64,000 nt of DNA from contig NC_135561.1 in NCBI RefSeq assembly GCF_964340395.1, positions 24,374,986 to 24,438,985 of the forward strand, given 5' to 3'. How positions within the stretch are numbered: position 1 is the first letter of the stretch; each line of letters opens with the position of its first letter. The DNA is from Glandiceps talaboti (Eukaryota > Hemichordata > Enteropneusta > Spengelidae). The notes under the pieces were generated by a model. That model was not told where the DNA came from and searched no databases. It was given only the letters and a program-made list of their open reading frames with translations. Shown here in pieces: positions 36,077 to 48,964 of the stretch. The translations under genes were made by a program, and so were the position numbers.

Positions 36077-38022
36077 TTAGCTCCGCTGTCAGCGAAAGCT
36101 GAAAGCGTAGCTTTAGGTATAGGTTGTATAGAGTATAGAGTGTATAGGTGAATCATAGGTGTCCGTCAAACTTTTATATTTTCACTGTCCTCTCTGAAAG
36201 TAACAGCCAGAATACTTCGATATTTGGTGTGCATGTTCCCTGGGGGGAGGCTATTCAGATTTGTTCAGGCCAAGTTGATCTGTGCCATTTTCAATTTTTT
36301 ATGATTTTTTTTCCAAAAATGACATTTTTATCAACTCCTCATAAACTTCAAGTCAGATTGCTTTGATATCTGGTGTGTTGATACACAGAGGGTAGCTTAC
36401 TCAGATTTGTTAATTTCAAGTCAGCACGTCTTCTCTTATATTTTTTATGATTTTTTTTGGGTAATTTGAAAAAAAAATGAATATGTTAATGAGCATTATG
36501 ACCGACGCCATATTGGAAATCAGTCCGCGAGACTTTAGGTAAAGTGCAACTTTTCAAAAGACACTATTGACGTCAAACAAGCAATGTAATATATGCTATA
36601 GTCTTAATTCTACGCATTGTGCACCCAAATGACAAATATTTGTTCGAAAAAGGGTTGTAAACTTCAATCCAAATTCTCTACCCCTCCTACCGAATGGTTC
36701 ATTCCAGTATATGCACCTCACGATCAAGTGAGAGGTTACTAAAAATGCCCATTGCAGGTAGTCCGACGGGATAGTGTCTTTTCGATAGGTATATTAGGGA
36801 GCTCAGAATTCAAACCACCGGTTATGTGAATTCACGGTCATAGTAAAATTCATTTGATTTTTAATTTGCTATTTTGACCAACTCCGGTTGTCTATTCGCG
36901 ATAAAATTACGATTAGTTTGGAAACGGGGTAGATTTTCTATGATTCCGTGTCATAAAAGCTTATCTTGTGTTGTGTAGTTTTTGAAAAGCACACCCGGTG
37001 GGAAAGTCGCCCAACAGGCGATCTCGCGCCATTGCTGTACTACGTGGCACTTTATTCTGGCGGGGTGTCTCTTGAAAATGGGAATAGCGAAGGGTGAGCC
37101 AATCAAGTGAGACCTTTCAAATGTAGCTAATATTATAGCCAATAAAATTAGTTGTACGATGATATGTGTATAATAAGGGTAAGGCTGGCCTCTACACTGT
37201 AACAAGAAATCTTTGTCGCACGATTTCGTATTTATGTACGGATGCGTAGTCTTTCTAAACAGTAATTTTTAGATCAGTTAGTATTTAAACTACGTTTCTG
37301 AGTTAATTATTCGGTAGGTTATTGACGAGCTCCCTTTGTAAAAACGCTGTACAAATTGGATGTCAGCGTAGCGTTCGCCCGGGCTCGGCCACGTTCAGCG
37401 GAACTAAGTGAAGCTCAATCATAATGGTGGCTGTCAAAATCGAAGACGCAATTTGACCGTATTGTTATTTCAGTGAGTTTATTCAGCAAGAAAACAATGT
37501 GTTCTATGTTTTTGTACTTCCAACATGATGTGATGATCGTCTTTTTTACCGGTACAACTTACAGCCTACAATGAAACTGCTATCTTGGCTAGTAACACTG
37601 ACACGATTCCGTGTTCCGTGTTCATGTTTTGGGGCACATTTCTAAATACACGAAACCAGTTATTGAATGTGTAGTGGATATTGATATTCAGTTTGAAAAA
37701 TTAAAATCCTGAACTTTATTTTGCGAACGGTTTTGTCATTTCTTAGTAATTATAGGGCCGACTGTATCACGTTTAACGTTTATGTCAACCCGGAAGTACA
37801 TAGACACGAGAATAGACGAAGTGACTTGTACATGTAATTAGTAACAAAATTTTGCAGTAACTGCTGATAACCTTCAAATCTATTTATTTTTATGTTGTAA
37901 ATACATTCTAATATGCACTAAGGACAACACTATAAAGACTTGCTCTATGTAAGGTAATTTTTTGTCTTTTAAAAATGCAATAGTTAGATCAATGTGTACC
38001 AGAAATGTTATGTAGTATTTAA

Positions 38023-40520
38023 GGTTGAGATGCAGGTTCGTTAGCTCATTTTTCCTCCATCACATTTCACAGTAAAGACAAGATAAATATACCATTTTTT
38101 TCATTAATTATGTCGAGTCTTTGTATGAAGTTGTGGTTTCTGTGGTGATTTTTTACATTTTTAACCATATTATTGATCTGTACCCAAAAACTGTGTTTTT
38201 TGACGATTTTCACTTAAAGCTATTTAACTTTTACAAACAGTTGAATATAGTCCTCTTTTCGACTTCAAATGAAAGCTATGTACATAAACAAAAAAACGTT
38301 CCTCCGGATTTTTTATTTTGTCTCTCATTGTCTTGTTATAATCATCCAAAGTTGTATTTTTGTGTTTTTTGCATAAATTACCGCTTTTCACACTTCTCAA
38401 CGCAATATCTCTTGATTCCCTCAAAAACTAAACAATCCGGAGGAACGTTTTTTCGACACACTGTCTCCGAGTATTGTCTCCAAATTTGACGCAGCTGGGA
38501 CGTTCTGACGCAAAGTTAAATAGCTTTGAACTTCACACAGTATACAAAATAAAGAACCTAGAAAAATGCTAATTAACACAATTGGACTCCTTCCGCCCGA
38601 CAAAAGCTTTCAAATTCGACAGACATTGCAACAGCTGTTTTCTGTGACTTGCAAATATGTTACTCAATCCTTGCCATTTGGTTGTGTACGTTGCTTTGCT
38701 ACAGACATGAAGAAAATCGGATATTTTAGGAGGGTCATGAAATGCTACAGATAGAAACGTGTTTGTTTCCCGCGATAAAGGTGTCAAGTCATCTATTATT
38801 CATCTACGGGTGGAGACTTTGGTTTAATCTTTTAATACGGTACGCGTGCCGTTCTCGACATTACATAGTATACTTTCTGGTTTGGATTCGAAGCTCTTGC
38901 TCTACGCAGTTGGTGTTCGTGTTTTGATTCGAATATGGGCTACGTTCCATATTCCTGCTCATGTATTAGGCATTGCTACGTTGTTGGTGTTTCGTTGAAG
39001 ACACACAATAAAAAAAGTTAATCCTTTCCCTGAAATCAAATTTCCACACCACGACACCGTACGACATCGGGAATGTAAGGAGTGTTACAAAACTACGGTA
39101 TAAATAATGGTACTTGAACTCACGTCAACAGTTTTTCTTCCACTGCGAGTGACGTTTTATGATACTCGGAGTCGTAGTAGACATTACCTCATTTATTTAA
39201 ACTACTTGTACCTTCAAAATCTCCATTTTATAACTTTAATAGCCTTGAGGATCGCTCGGTGCCAAATTCTTTGCTGTTTACGTTCAGACAGCGTCATCGT
39301 AGACGCAAATAAACAACGCAACGCACGTATACTACTACAGTACATGTGACTCGGTGTCGACGTGTCTCGAAAGTTCACGAAGGATCGAGCCGTGATAAGC
39401 CGATCGTTAGAGTGTGGTTGCCACACTCAATTTATAGGACCTTAACCCTAATAATATAATATAGTATGTGAAGAGGACGTTGTCAAAATCCACCAACGCG
39501 AAAGTTCAAAGCTAGTCTACGGCCACGTTCTGTGAATCTTACAGAAACAGAAATGTAATACCCGGAAATCGCCGATGCAATGTCACGCATCTGACGTGAA
39601 CTCTCAAGTCTCGAAGATAGCGTGGTTCATTTTCGATGCGCCAACGTGTTGATTAAATCGTTTTATTTTTGTAAACATCAATTTTTTCGATCGGCTAAAA
39701 CAATTAGCCTGCAATACTGTTAGATATTCGAGATTTGTATGTTTTTTTTTACATGCATGGTACTTGAAAACCGTCATCTAATACATCGCCGTCGCGTCGC
39801 GTACACTTGAAGGCTGTAGACTAGTGTAGTCACAGTCGCTTGTAAACTGTTATTCCTTTCCTAAATGGTTTTATTCTTGTCTATAACGGTCCTAATACAG
39901 AACAATGACGTTATTATAGGGATTGGCGATATTCTTATGAAATCGGTAGCAATGTCATACCCCCCCCCCCCTCCCCCTAAGTGTTGTATGTAACTTGTAA
40001 GTACCATTTAGGAAAGGAGTAACAGTTTACAAGCGACTGTGCGGCTGTAGTGCAGTGTAGGCCGCTTCACTGTAACGTTTTTAGCCGATGCACTGGTCAA
40101 AATCAACGTGCATAAGTCCAGGTTCAAAGGAGGTATTTTTTTTACTTTTTATTGGTTATAACCAAATTTACCGAGTTTGATTGGTTTTGTACAACAACAC
40201 AGCTAAGAGATAATGTCACATCAGTCATTGCACAGAGGCCTACTAGCTATGGCTCATTTGCATATGAAAAGACACTCTTCTGTAATCAACGTTTCTGTCA
40301 ATCTTCTTTATGTATGCAAATCTTTGTACATAAACATTCAGGAATGAAACCATATAAAACACATATAGCGTTAGAGTTTTTTCATTTCAAATTTATTAAT
40401 GGAAAAAATGAACGATTTTCAAAAAATCTTTTAACCAAATGATGGCACATACCATGAAGCTTCATAATGAGCAAAAAAAAAAAAAAGGCCAAAATTCACC
40501 AACGAACCTGCATCTCATCC
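38023..40520. mobile_element. 2.5-kb TTAA-target DNA transposon nested in B3
   Basis: TTAA at 38019-38022 and 40521-40524. The terminal inverted repeats are GGTTGAGATGCAGGTTCGTT and (complement of right end) GGATGAGATGCAGGTTCGTT, 19 of 20 identical. The empty site is in B5 near 46318, where the flanks join with a single TTAA (TAGTATTTAAGCTAGAAAT). The TTAA target with a 5'-GG terminus suggests Kolobok rather than piggyBac. Internal inverted repeats occur at about 38290/38430 (ACGTTCCTCCGGA) and 39845/40020. No transposase ORF. Confidence 0.88.
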
Positions 40521-41202
40521 TTAAGCTAGAAATAAGACCACATAATATCTTATTATTCCCCCCCCCCCCAATTAAGACAAACTACTCACAAAAAGCAACA
40601 AAAAAAGAGAAGAAGCTCCAAAACATAAACAAGAGAATAAAATTACAGTAAGGAGTTGATGCACAAACAACTACAAAGAAATAGACAGTTCAATTACAAC
40701 ACAGGGTTTGAAATAAATATGGGGTTTGGAAAAGTGAATTAGAAGTAGAGCAAAAACTAAGAGAGATGAAGAGCCTAAGTGAACAAGCGAAAGCACTTAA
40801 AGATAGGACCACCACATTTTTGCAGGACTACTACGTTATCAATTTTCCTAGTCCTGTGGGATAGTGACTTTTTTACTCTAGTGTCGAACCCTGAATTGGC
40901 TGAGAATGACTCTCTTTCGGGTACTTGGGATTGTCACACCGTACGGAAACTAAGATGGCGATTAATACATTTCTTCCCTATATATATCTACTACAACTAG
41001 TACAAGTTGAATGTTGTTGACTTGGTAAATTTGTTAGAAAATTCAAATTCAAATTGCCTCAAAATTGTTTTAGATCCCTAGTTTATTTCATTCATCATTA
41101 AAATTTTCCAGGGTTAAAGCCGTAAGACACTGGAATTATTTATAGCCAACCTCAAAATCCTCTTTTTTTTTCTTTTTCTTGTGTGCATTTCCCAGTCATT
41201 TT

Positions 41203-42544
41203 TAGTCCCCGCGGACGAAGTCCGGAACGGGGACTTATGGATTGGGTTTCCGTCTGTCCGTCCGTCCGTCCGTCTGCAGCCGTTTCTTGGAGATGCCTGG
41301 ACCGATTTTTTTCAAACTTAGTACAGGGGCAACATGCTATAGCATACATATGCACGTCAATTTGTTTTATGATACGATCCAATATGGCCACCTAGCAACC
41401 ATTTTGTTTGCGAATTTTCCCTGTCTAAAGCCATAACTCAGACATGCTTTAACAGATCTCATTCAAAGTTGGTATTAGGATAGTGTTCTATGACATACAT
41501 GTGCATATTCATTGTTGTCATGATACGATCCAATATGGCCGCCTAACAACCATTTTGTTTGTGAATTTTCATGTCCAAAGCCATAACTCAGACATGCTTG
41601 AACAGATCTCATTCAAAGTTGGTATTAGGACAGTGTTCTATGACATACATGTACATATCCATTTTCATTGTGATACGATCCAATATGGCTGCCTGGTAGC
41701 CATTTTGTTTGCAAATTTTCATGTCCAAAGCCATAACTCAGACATGCTTGAACAGATCTCATTCAAAGTTGGTATTTGGACAGTGTTCTATGACATACAT
41801 GTGCATATCCATTTTCGTCGTGATACGATCCAATATGGCTGCCTGGCAGCCATTTTGTTTGTGAATTTTCCATGTCCAAAGCCATAACTCAGACATGCTT
41901 GAACAGATCTCATTCGAAGTTGGTATTAGGACAGTGTTCTATGACATACATGTGCATATCCATTTTCGTCGTGATACGATCCAATATGGCTGCCTGGCAG
42001 CCATTTTGTTTGTGAATTTTCCATGTCCAAAGCCATTACTAAGACATGCTTGAACAGATCTCATTCAAAGTTGGTATTAGGACAGCGTTCTATGACATAC
42101 ATGTGCATATCCATTTTCGTCGTGATACGATCCAATATGGCTGCCTGGCAGCCATTTTGTTTGTGAATTTTCCATGTCCAAAGCCATTACTAAGACATGC
42201 TTGAACAGATCTCATTCAAAGTTGGTATTAGGACAGCGTTCTATGACATACATGTGCATATCCATTTTCGTCGTGATACGATCCAATATGGCTGCCTGGC
42301 AGCCCTTTTGTTTGTGAATTTTCCATGTCCAAAGCCATAACTCAGACTCCATTTTCATCGTGATATGATCCCCCATACCCAACCAATCCTTTATTGTTGG
42401 AGGCATATTCCATGTCCAACAAGCACACACAACATATCTAAGTCTGTTTGTTTTAGGTTCACAAATGTTGTTGCGTGATCACAGTAGTGATAATTCCTTA
42501 AAACCCAATTATAGCGGGGACTATGTCATTCTCAATGACTTGTT
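41203..42544 (+). mobile_element. Family A element, copy A2, nested in B3
   Basis: It runs from TTAGTCCCCGCGGACGAAGT to AATGACTTGTT, with seven ~151-bp internal units and the subterminal complement AGCGGGGACT. Family B sequence breaks at CAGTCATTTTT and resumes TTCAGAGATTTTGTG; uninterrupted B copies read CAGTCATTTTTTTTCAGAG. This is a filled/empty pair proving insertion within a T-run. Confidence 0.88.
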
Positions 42545-42813
42545 TTCAGAGATTTTGTGCAATTTTTCATAACAGTAGATTTTTGTTATAAAATGGTGAC
42601 TATGGTATAAAAGTACAATACATTACCAACTTCTGTGTAAAATGTGTTTATAGTGAGACATCATATGAAACCACTAACCACTTTATTGCATTGCTAAAAC
42701 AAAACTGCATAGTGAAGAGCTGAAGAACTGAACCACTTCTACATGTCACCAAAATAAAAAATAAAATAAAAATAAAAAACAGCGGCGCTATTCTGACCGA
42801 TAGGTCGCTTGTT

Positions 42814-43077
42814 TTCAGCACGTTGCTCCCTTTCTTTCATTCTTTTTCTTTCCCTCATAGAGGCAAGTGTTCTCTGTTGTTCTGAATGAAGGATTGCTCC
42901 CTTTAATATCTCTTTCTTGACACACAGTTTCTTACTCAATTCGTCAAGTTTCGCAACATTTTTACTTGACACTAACCCTTTACCATACAGGTGTTTTAGT
43001 TGTGCACGGGGTTGGAAGTCATCTGGTGGTCTTTCACTACCATCATTTCTTGTTAATGGTGTTGAGAATACATCCAT
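42814..43077 (-). pseudogene. N-terminal part of the split minus-strand SAP-like gene
   Basis: ATG at 43077 opens 88 codons: MDVFSTPLTRNDGSERPPDD, then QLKHLYGKGLVSSKNVAKLD, a lysine-rich stretch (LSKKLCVKKEILKGAI) and a highly charged helix (RERKRMKEREQRAE) that runs into the B3 edge. The frame continues past 42813 into meaningless B3 sequence. The C-terminal part is at 35735-36076. The charged helix followed by the SAP-like segment suggests a nuclear, DNA-associated protein. Whether exons precede the ATG is unclear; about 300 bp of apparently unique AT-rich DNA lie upstream before family B copy B4. Confidence 0.65.
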
Positions 43078-43397
43078 ATAGTGTCAAAGTTTATTTATTT
43101 ATCTTTATATTTACAAGTAATAGTATATTCATGCAAAGTTGAAAAGTATGTGCAAAAAACTTATTTTACTTTTTCTCTGTTAGCTTGTGAGATGTTGTCT
43201 TCTGTTTCACATGTACCAGACGTTGCCAATATATTTAGAATGTGTTATTAAAAGTTTATGTTGAAAATTATAGTCATATCTATAGGATGAAAAAAATACC
43301 TTGCACAGAAGTTTTTGATACTTGTCAAGTATGTTTTAGTGCAGGTGCATCTTTTACATTTTGATGACAGGCTGAGATGAACCTTTTCCAACTCTTT

Positions 43398-43618
43398 TTA
43401 GCTCCGCTGTCAGCGAAAGCTGAAAGCGTAGCTTTAGGTATTAGGTTGTATTAAGGTATAGAGTATAGGTGAATCATTGGTGTCCGTCAAATTTTTATAT
43501 TTTCATCATCTTCTCCGAAAGTGACAGTCAGAATTCTTCGATATTTGGTGTGCATGTTCCCTTGGGGGAGGCTATTCAGATTTGTTCATGCCAAGTTGAT
43601 CTGTGCCATTTTCAATTT
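43398..43618 (+). mobile_element. Family B 5' end fragment, copy B4
   Basis: A complete 5' start (TTAGCTCCGCTGTCAGCGAA) and about 220 bp follow the family consensus up to GCCATTTTCAATTTTT, where a second full start (B5) begins. The expected continuation (TATGATTTTTTTTCC) is not found after the B5 end, so B4 is a tandem 5'-end fragment, not a simple host for B5. Confidence 0.75.
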
Positions 43619-46600
43619 TTAGCTCCGCTGTCAGCGAAAGCTGTGAAAGCGTAGCTTTAGGTATAGGTGGGTATTGAGGTATAGAGAGTAGAGTGAATCA
43701 TAGGTGTCCGTCAAACTTTTATATTTTCACTATCTACTCCGAAAGTGATAGTCGGAATTCTTCGATATTTGGTGTGCATGTTCCCTGGGGGGAGGCTATT
43801 CAGATTTGCTCATGCCAAGTTGATCTGTGCCATTTTCAATTTTTTATGATTTTTTTTCCAAAAATGACATTTTCATCAACTCCTCATAAACTTTAAGTCA
43901 GATTGCTTTGATATCTGGTGTGTTGATGCACAGGGGGTAGCTTACTTAGATTTGTTAATTTCAAGTCAGCACGTCTTCTCTTCTATTTTTTATGATTTTT
44001 TTTTTGAAATTTGAAAAAAAAAATGAATATGTTAATGAGCATTATGACCGACGCCATATTGGAAATCAGTCCGCGAGACTTTAGGTAAAGTGCAACTTTT
44101 CAAAAGACACTATTGACGTCAAACAAGCAATGTAATATGTGCTATAGTCATAATTCTACGCATTGTGCGCCCAAATGACAAATATTTGTTCGAAAAAGGG
44201 TTGTAAACTTCAAATCCAATTCTCCACCCCTTCTACAGAATGGTTCATTCCAGTATATGCACCTTATTATCATTGTGAGAAGTCGTCCATGCCTGAACTG
44301 AAGTGTATCGAACGATTTTTGACAGAGTCAGTCGTCAATAAAATCGATAATACTCTTTCTAAAATTACCACATTTTGAAAGGGAAAGTACTTTGTGGTTC
44401 ATTTCTGGAGTTTTGTTTTTGTACGATCAATATTGGTGGCAAAATTACAGCGTCAAAATTGCCGATGTGGTAATGCACGACAATCCCAAGTACCCGGATG
44501 CACGAAGGACTAACCCAGAAGCAAGTCGTTGTCAGCCATACGTTACAGTGCAGTGGTAACATCGTCCGAGAAATCGCTGCGTTCAGTGTCATTATTCACA
44601 GAATTGTTGTTTTCGAGTGAAAACCCGTCTTGAATTGTATAACTCTAACATGTCAAGTTATATTTTGAAAGTTGTATCGCTAGTTTGAGATGATTTTCTC
44701 ACGTACTATCGGGGCTTACTTGGACTTGGACCTTACTCCAGTTCATCGGGAAGTTTAGCCAGCCCGATAATTCTTTCTGGTTTAGTGTACAACACTTTTG
44801 ATCGCGCAGATTTTGTTGTTGTGATGAAAAGAAATTAAAAAAAAGATCACTTCAACCATTTCGTTGTGTTTTCTTTATGAAAGGTAATCGAACATGAACG
44901 AGTGTTACCACTGTAAACCAGGAGGGTCTATGCTGTAACGTATGGCAAGGGTTCGACATACACGGTGGTCTGCGAGTCTAGTAACTTTCTGTAAGGACCA
45001 GTAAAGCCTAAAGGTTACTAAAATGCCCATTGCAGGTAGTCCGACGGGATAGTGACTTTTCGATAGGTATATTAGGGAGCTCAGAATTCAAACCACCGGC
45101 TATATGATGAATTCACGGTCATAATAAAATTCATTTGATTTTTAATTTCCTATTTTGACCAACTCCGGTTGTCTATTCGCGATAAAATTACGATTAGTTT
45201 GGAAACGGGATAGATTTTCTATGATTCCGTGTCAGAAAAGCATGTGTTGTGTAGTTTTCGAAAAGCACACCCGGTGGGAAAGTCGCCCAACAGGCGATCT
45301 CGCGCCATTGCTGTACTACGTGGCACTTTATTCTGGCGGGGTGTCTCTTGAAAACGGGAATAGCGAAGGATGAGCCAATCAAGTGAGACCTTTCAAATGT
45401 AGCTAATATTATAGCCAATAAAATTAGTTGTACGATGATATGTGTATAATAAGGGTAAGGCTGGCCTCTACACTGTATGTAACAAGTAAATAGTAAAGTT
45501 GAAATCTTTGTCGCATGAATTCGTATTTATGTACGGATGCGTAGTCTTTCTGAACAGTAATTTTTAGATCAGTTAGTATTTAAACTACGTTTCTGAGTTA
45601 ATTATTCGGTAGGTTATTGACAAGCTCCCTTTGTAAAAACACTGTACAAATTGGATGTCAGCGTTCGCCCGGCCAGCCACGTTCAACGGAACTAAGTGAA
45701 GCTCAATCATAACAATGGTGGCTGTCAAAATCGAAGACGCAATTTGACCGTGTTGTTATTTCAGTTAGTTTATTCAGCAAGAAAACAACGTGTTCTATGT
45801 TTTTGTACTTCCTACATGATGTGATGATCGTTTTTTTTACCGGTACAACTTACAGCCTACAATGACACTGCTAACTTCTTAGTTAGTAACACTGACACGA
45901 TTCCGTGTTCCGTGTTCCGTGTTCATGTTTTGGGGCACATTTCTAAATACGCGAAACCAGTTATTGAATGTGTAGTGGATATTGATATTCAGTTTGAAAA
46001 ATTAAAATCCTGAACTTTATTTTGCGAACTGTTTTGTCATTTCTTAGTAATTATAGGGCCGACTGTATCACGTTTAACGTTTATGTCAACCCGGAAGTAC
46101 ATAGACACGAAAATAGACGAAGTGACTTGTACATGTAATTAGTAACAATATTTTGCTGTAACTGCTGGTAACCTTCAAATTTATTTATTTTTATGTTGTA
46201 AATACATTCTAATATGCACTAAGGACAACACTATAAAGACTTGCTCCATGGGAAGGTAATTTTTTGTCTTTTAAAAATGCAATAGTTAGATCAATGTGTA
46301 CCAGAAATGTTATGTAGTATTTAAGCTAGAAATAAGACCACATAACATCTTATTACTCTCCCCCCCCCCCCCAATTAAGACAAACTACTCACAGAAAGCA
46401 ACAAAAAAAGAGAAGAAGCTCCAAAACATAAAAAAGAGAATAAAATTACAGTAAGGAGTTGATGATGCACAAACAACTACAAAGAAATAGACAGTTCAAT
46501 TACAACACACGGTTTGAAATAAATATGGGGTTTGGAAAAGTGAATTAAAAGTAGAGCAAAAACTAAGAGAGATGAAGAGCCTAAGTGAACAAGCGAAAGC

Positions 46601-47280
46601 ACTTAAAGATAGGACCACCAAATTTTTTGCAGGACTACTACGTTATCAATTTTACTAGTCCTGTGGGATAGTGACTTTTTCACTCCAGTGTTGAACCCTG
46701 TTGGCTGAGAATGACTCTCTTTCGGGTACTTGGGGATTGTCGCCGTACGGAAACTAAGATGGCGATTAATACATTTCTTCCCTATATATATATCTACTAC
46801 AACTAGTACAAGTTGAATGTTGTTGACTTGGTAAATTTGTTAGAAAATTCAAATTCAAATTGCCTCAAAATTATTTTAGATCCCTAGTTTATTTCATTCA
46901 TCATTAAAATTTTCCAGGGTTAAAGCTGTAAGACACTGGAATTATTTATAGCCAACCTCAAAATCCTCTTTTTTTTTCTTTTTCTTGTGTGCATTTCCCA
47001 GTCATTTTTTTTCTGAGATTTTGTGCAATTTTTCATAAGAGTAGATTTTTGTTATAAAATGGTGACTATGGTATAAAAGTACAATACATTACCAACTTCT
47101 GTGTAAAATGTGTTTTATAGTGAGACATCATATGAAACCACTAACCACTTTATTGCATCGCTAAAACAAAACTGCATAGTAAAGAGCTGAAGAACTGAAC
47201 CACTTCTACATGTCACCAAAAATTAAAAATTAAATTAAAAAAAAAAAAGCGGAGCTATTCTGACCGATAGGTCGCTTGTT
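43619..47280 (+). mobile_element. Family B element, copy B5
   Basis: It starts TTAGCTCCGCTGTCAGCGAA and ends AAAGCGGAGCT, GACC-gata-GGTC, CTTGTT. Being uninterrupted, it supplies the empty sites for family C (near 43980), for the TTAA transposon (near 46318) and for A2 (near 47000). No ORF over about 75 codons with protein-like composition. Confidence 0.88.
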
Positions 47281-47650
47281 TTTTTTAACTTCCAAGAGCT
47301 GCAAATGTAAAATGTTGTCTGTCATATTTGTCTGTCATTTAATACTAGTAAGAATTAATATGAAAAAGTTACATATCATTGTGATAACCACAAACCAAAA
47401 CACAGTCATGTCACAAAGAATATTTTCAGTACAGCATAAAAGTATTTTCACACATTAAATCAACCAAATTTCAGTACATAGTAGTGTACATTTTTCAGAC
47501 AAAAAACAATCTGTACCACTCAATTCGCCCATTTCAATTTATCATTACATTAACAGTTTATTAAAATAAAATTACAATGTGACTTTTTGTTTTTCATTTT
47601 ACTAACTTGTGACCAACTGTTGTTTGTAGCTGTTGTTGTTGTTGTTGTTG
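47281..47650. other. Unique AT-rich intronic sequence
   Basis: Nothing recognised. It ends in a (GTT)n tract that became the T-rich target of the next family A element. Confidence 0.45.
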
Positions 47651-48754
47651 TTAGTCCCCGCGGACGAAGTCCGGAACGGAGATTTATGGATTGGGTTCCG
47701 TCTGTCTGTCCGTGCGTCCGTCCGCAGCCATTTCTTGGAGATGCCTGTACCGATTGTTTTCAAACTTGGTACAGGGGCAACATGCTATGGCATACATATG
47801 CACGTCAATTTGTTTTATGATACGATCCAATATGGCCGCCTAGCAGCCATTTTGTTTGCGAATTTTCCCTGTCTAAAGCCATAACTCAGACATGCTCAAA
47901 CAGATCTCATTCAAAGTTGGCATTAGGACAGTGTTCTATGGCATATATGTGCATTTCATTGTTGTCATGATACGATCCAATATGGCCGCCTGGCAGCCAT
48001 TTTGTTTGTGAATTTTCATGTCCAAAGCCATAACTTAGACATGCTTGAACAGATCTCATTCAAAGTTGGTATTAGGACAGTGTTCTATGACATACATGTG
48101 CATATCCATTTTCATTATGATACGATCCAATATGGCTGCCTGGCAGCCATTTTGTTTGCAAATTTTTCATGTCCAAAGCCATAACTCAGACATGCTTGAA
48201 CAGATCTCATTCAAAGTTGGTATTAGGACAGTGTTCTATGACATACATGTGCATATTGATTGTTGTTGTGATACGATCCAATATGGCTGCCTGGCAGCCA
48301 CTTTGTTTGCAATTTTTCAATGTCTAAAGCCATAACTGAAAAATGCTTGAACAGATCTCATTCGAAGTTGGTATTAGGACAGTGTTCTATGACATACATG
48401 TGCATATCCATTTTCGTCATGATACGATCCAATATGGCTGCCTGGCAGCCATTTTGTTTGTGAATTTTCCATGTCCAAAGCCATAACTCAGACATGCTTG
48501 AACAGATCTCATTCAGAGTTGGTATTAGGACAGTGTTCTATGACATACATTTGCATATCCATTTTCATATTGATATGATCCCCCATACCCGACCAATCCT
48601 TTATTGTTGTAGCCATGTTCCATGTCCGACAAGCAGACACAACATATCTAAGTCTGTTTGATTTAGGTTCACAAGTGCTGTTGCGTGATCAGAGTAGTGC
48701 TAATTCCTTAAAACCCAATCATAGCGGGGACTATGTCATTCTCAATGGCTTGTT
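47651..48754 (+). mobile_element. Family A element, copy A3
   Basis: It runs from TTAGTCCCCGCGGACGAAGT, through a CCGT tract and five ~151-bp units, to AGCGGGGACT, GTCATT-ctc-AATGGC and CTTGTT. It is inserted in a (GTT)n stretch. Confidence 0.85.
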
Positions 48755-48845
48755 CTTGTTGTTTTTGTTTTTGTTGACAAAGGAAGACCAACATTTTAAA
48801 AGCTTATTTTCCCATGTTTGAAAAGTCATGATGTCAATTTATTTT

Positions 48846-48964
48846 CAGGTACCCCCCCCCCCCTATAACCCAAAACATTTGTTCAGGTACCCCCCACACA
48901 CTATCCATATATTTTCAAGTCCCCCCCCCCCTAAAATGACCCCCCCCCCCACAAGTTTTTGTGA
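48846..48964. repeat. C-run tract beside the 35-bp array
   Basis: Several runs of 7-13 cytosines are separated by short AT stretches (TCAGGTACCCC, TCAAGTCCCC). A similar C-rich tract flanks the stray units at 34795-34990. Confidence 0.8.

Larger units (their letters stand above)
36077..42813 (+). mobile_element. Family B element, copy B3, inside a gene (contains two younger elements)
   Basis: The 5' end is TTAGCTCCGCTGTCAGCGAA; the 3' end is AACAGCGGCGCT, GACC-gata-GGTC, CTTGTT. It interrupts the minus-strand SAP-like gene. Inside are a TTAA transposon (38023-40520) and family A copy A2 (41203-42544); without them B3 is about 2.9 kb. Its interior follows B5 from 36660 to 38018 and from 40521 to 41200, apart from a ~750-bp stretch present only in B5. 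No long ORF. Confidence 0.85.

Noticed and set aside
38121-38489. 122-codon ORF in the TTAA element as transposase
   Set aside because: Phenylalanine/isoleucine-rich composition typical of chance AT-rich frames; no motif.
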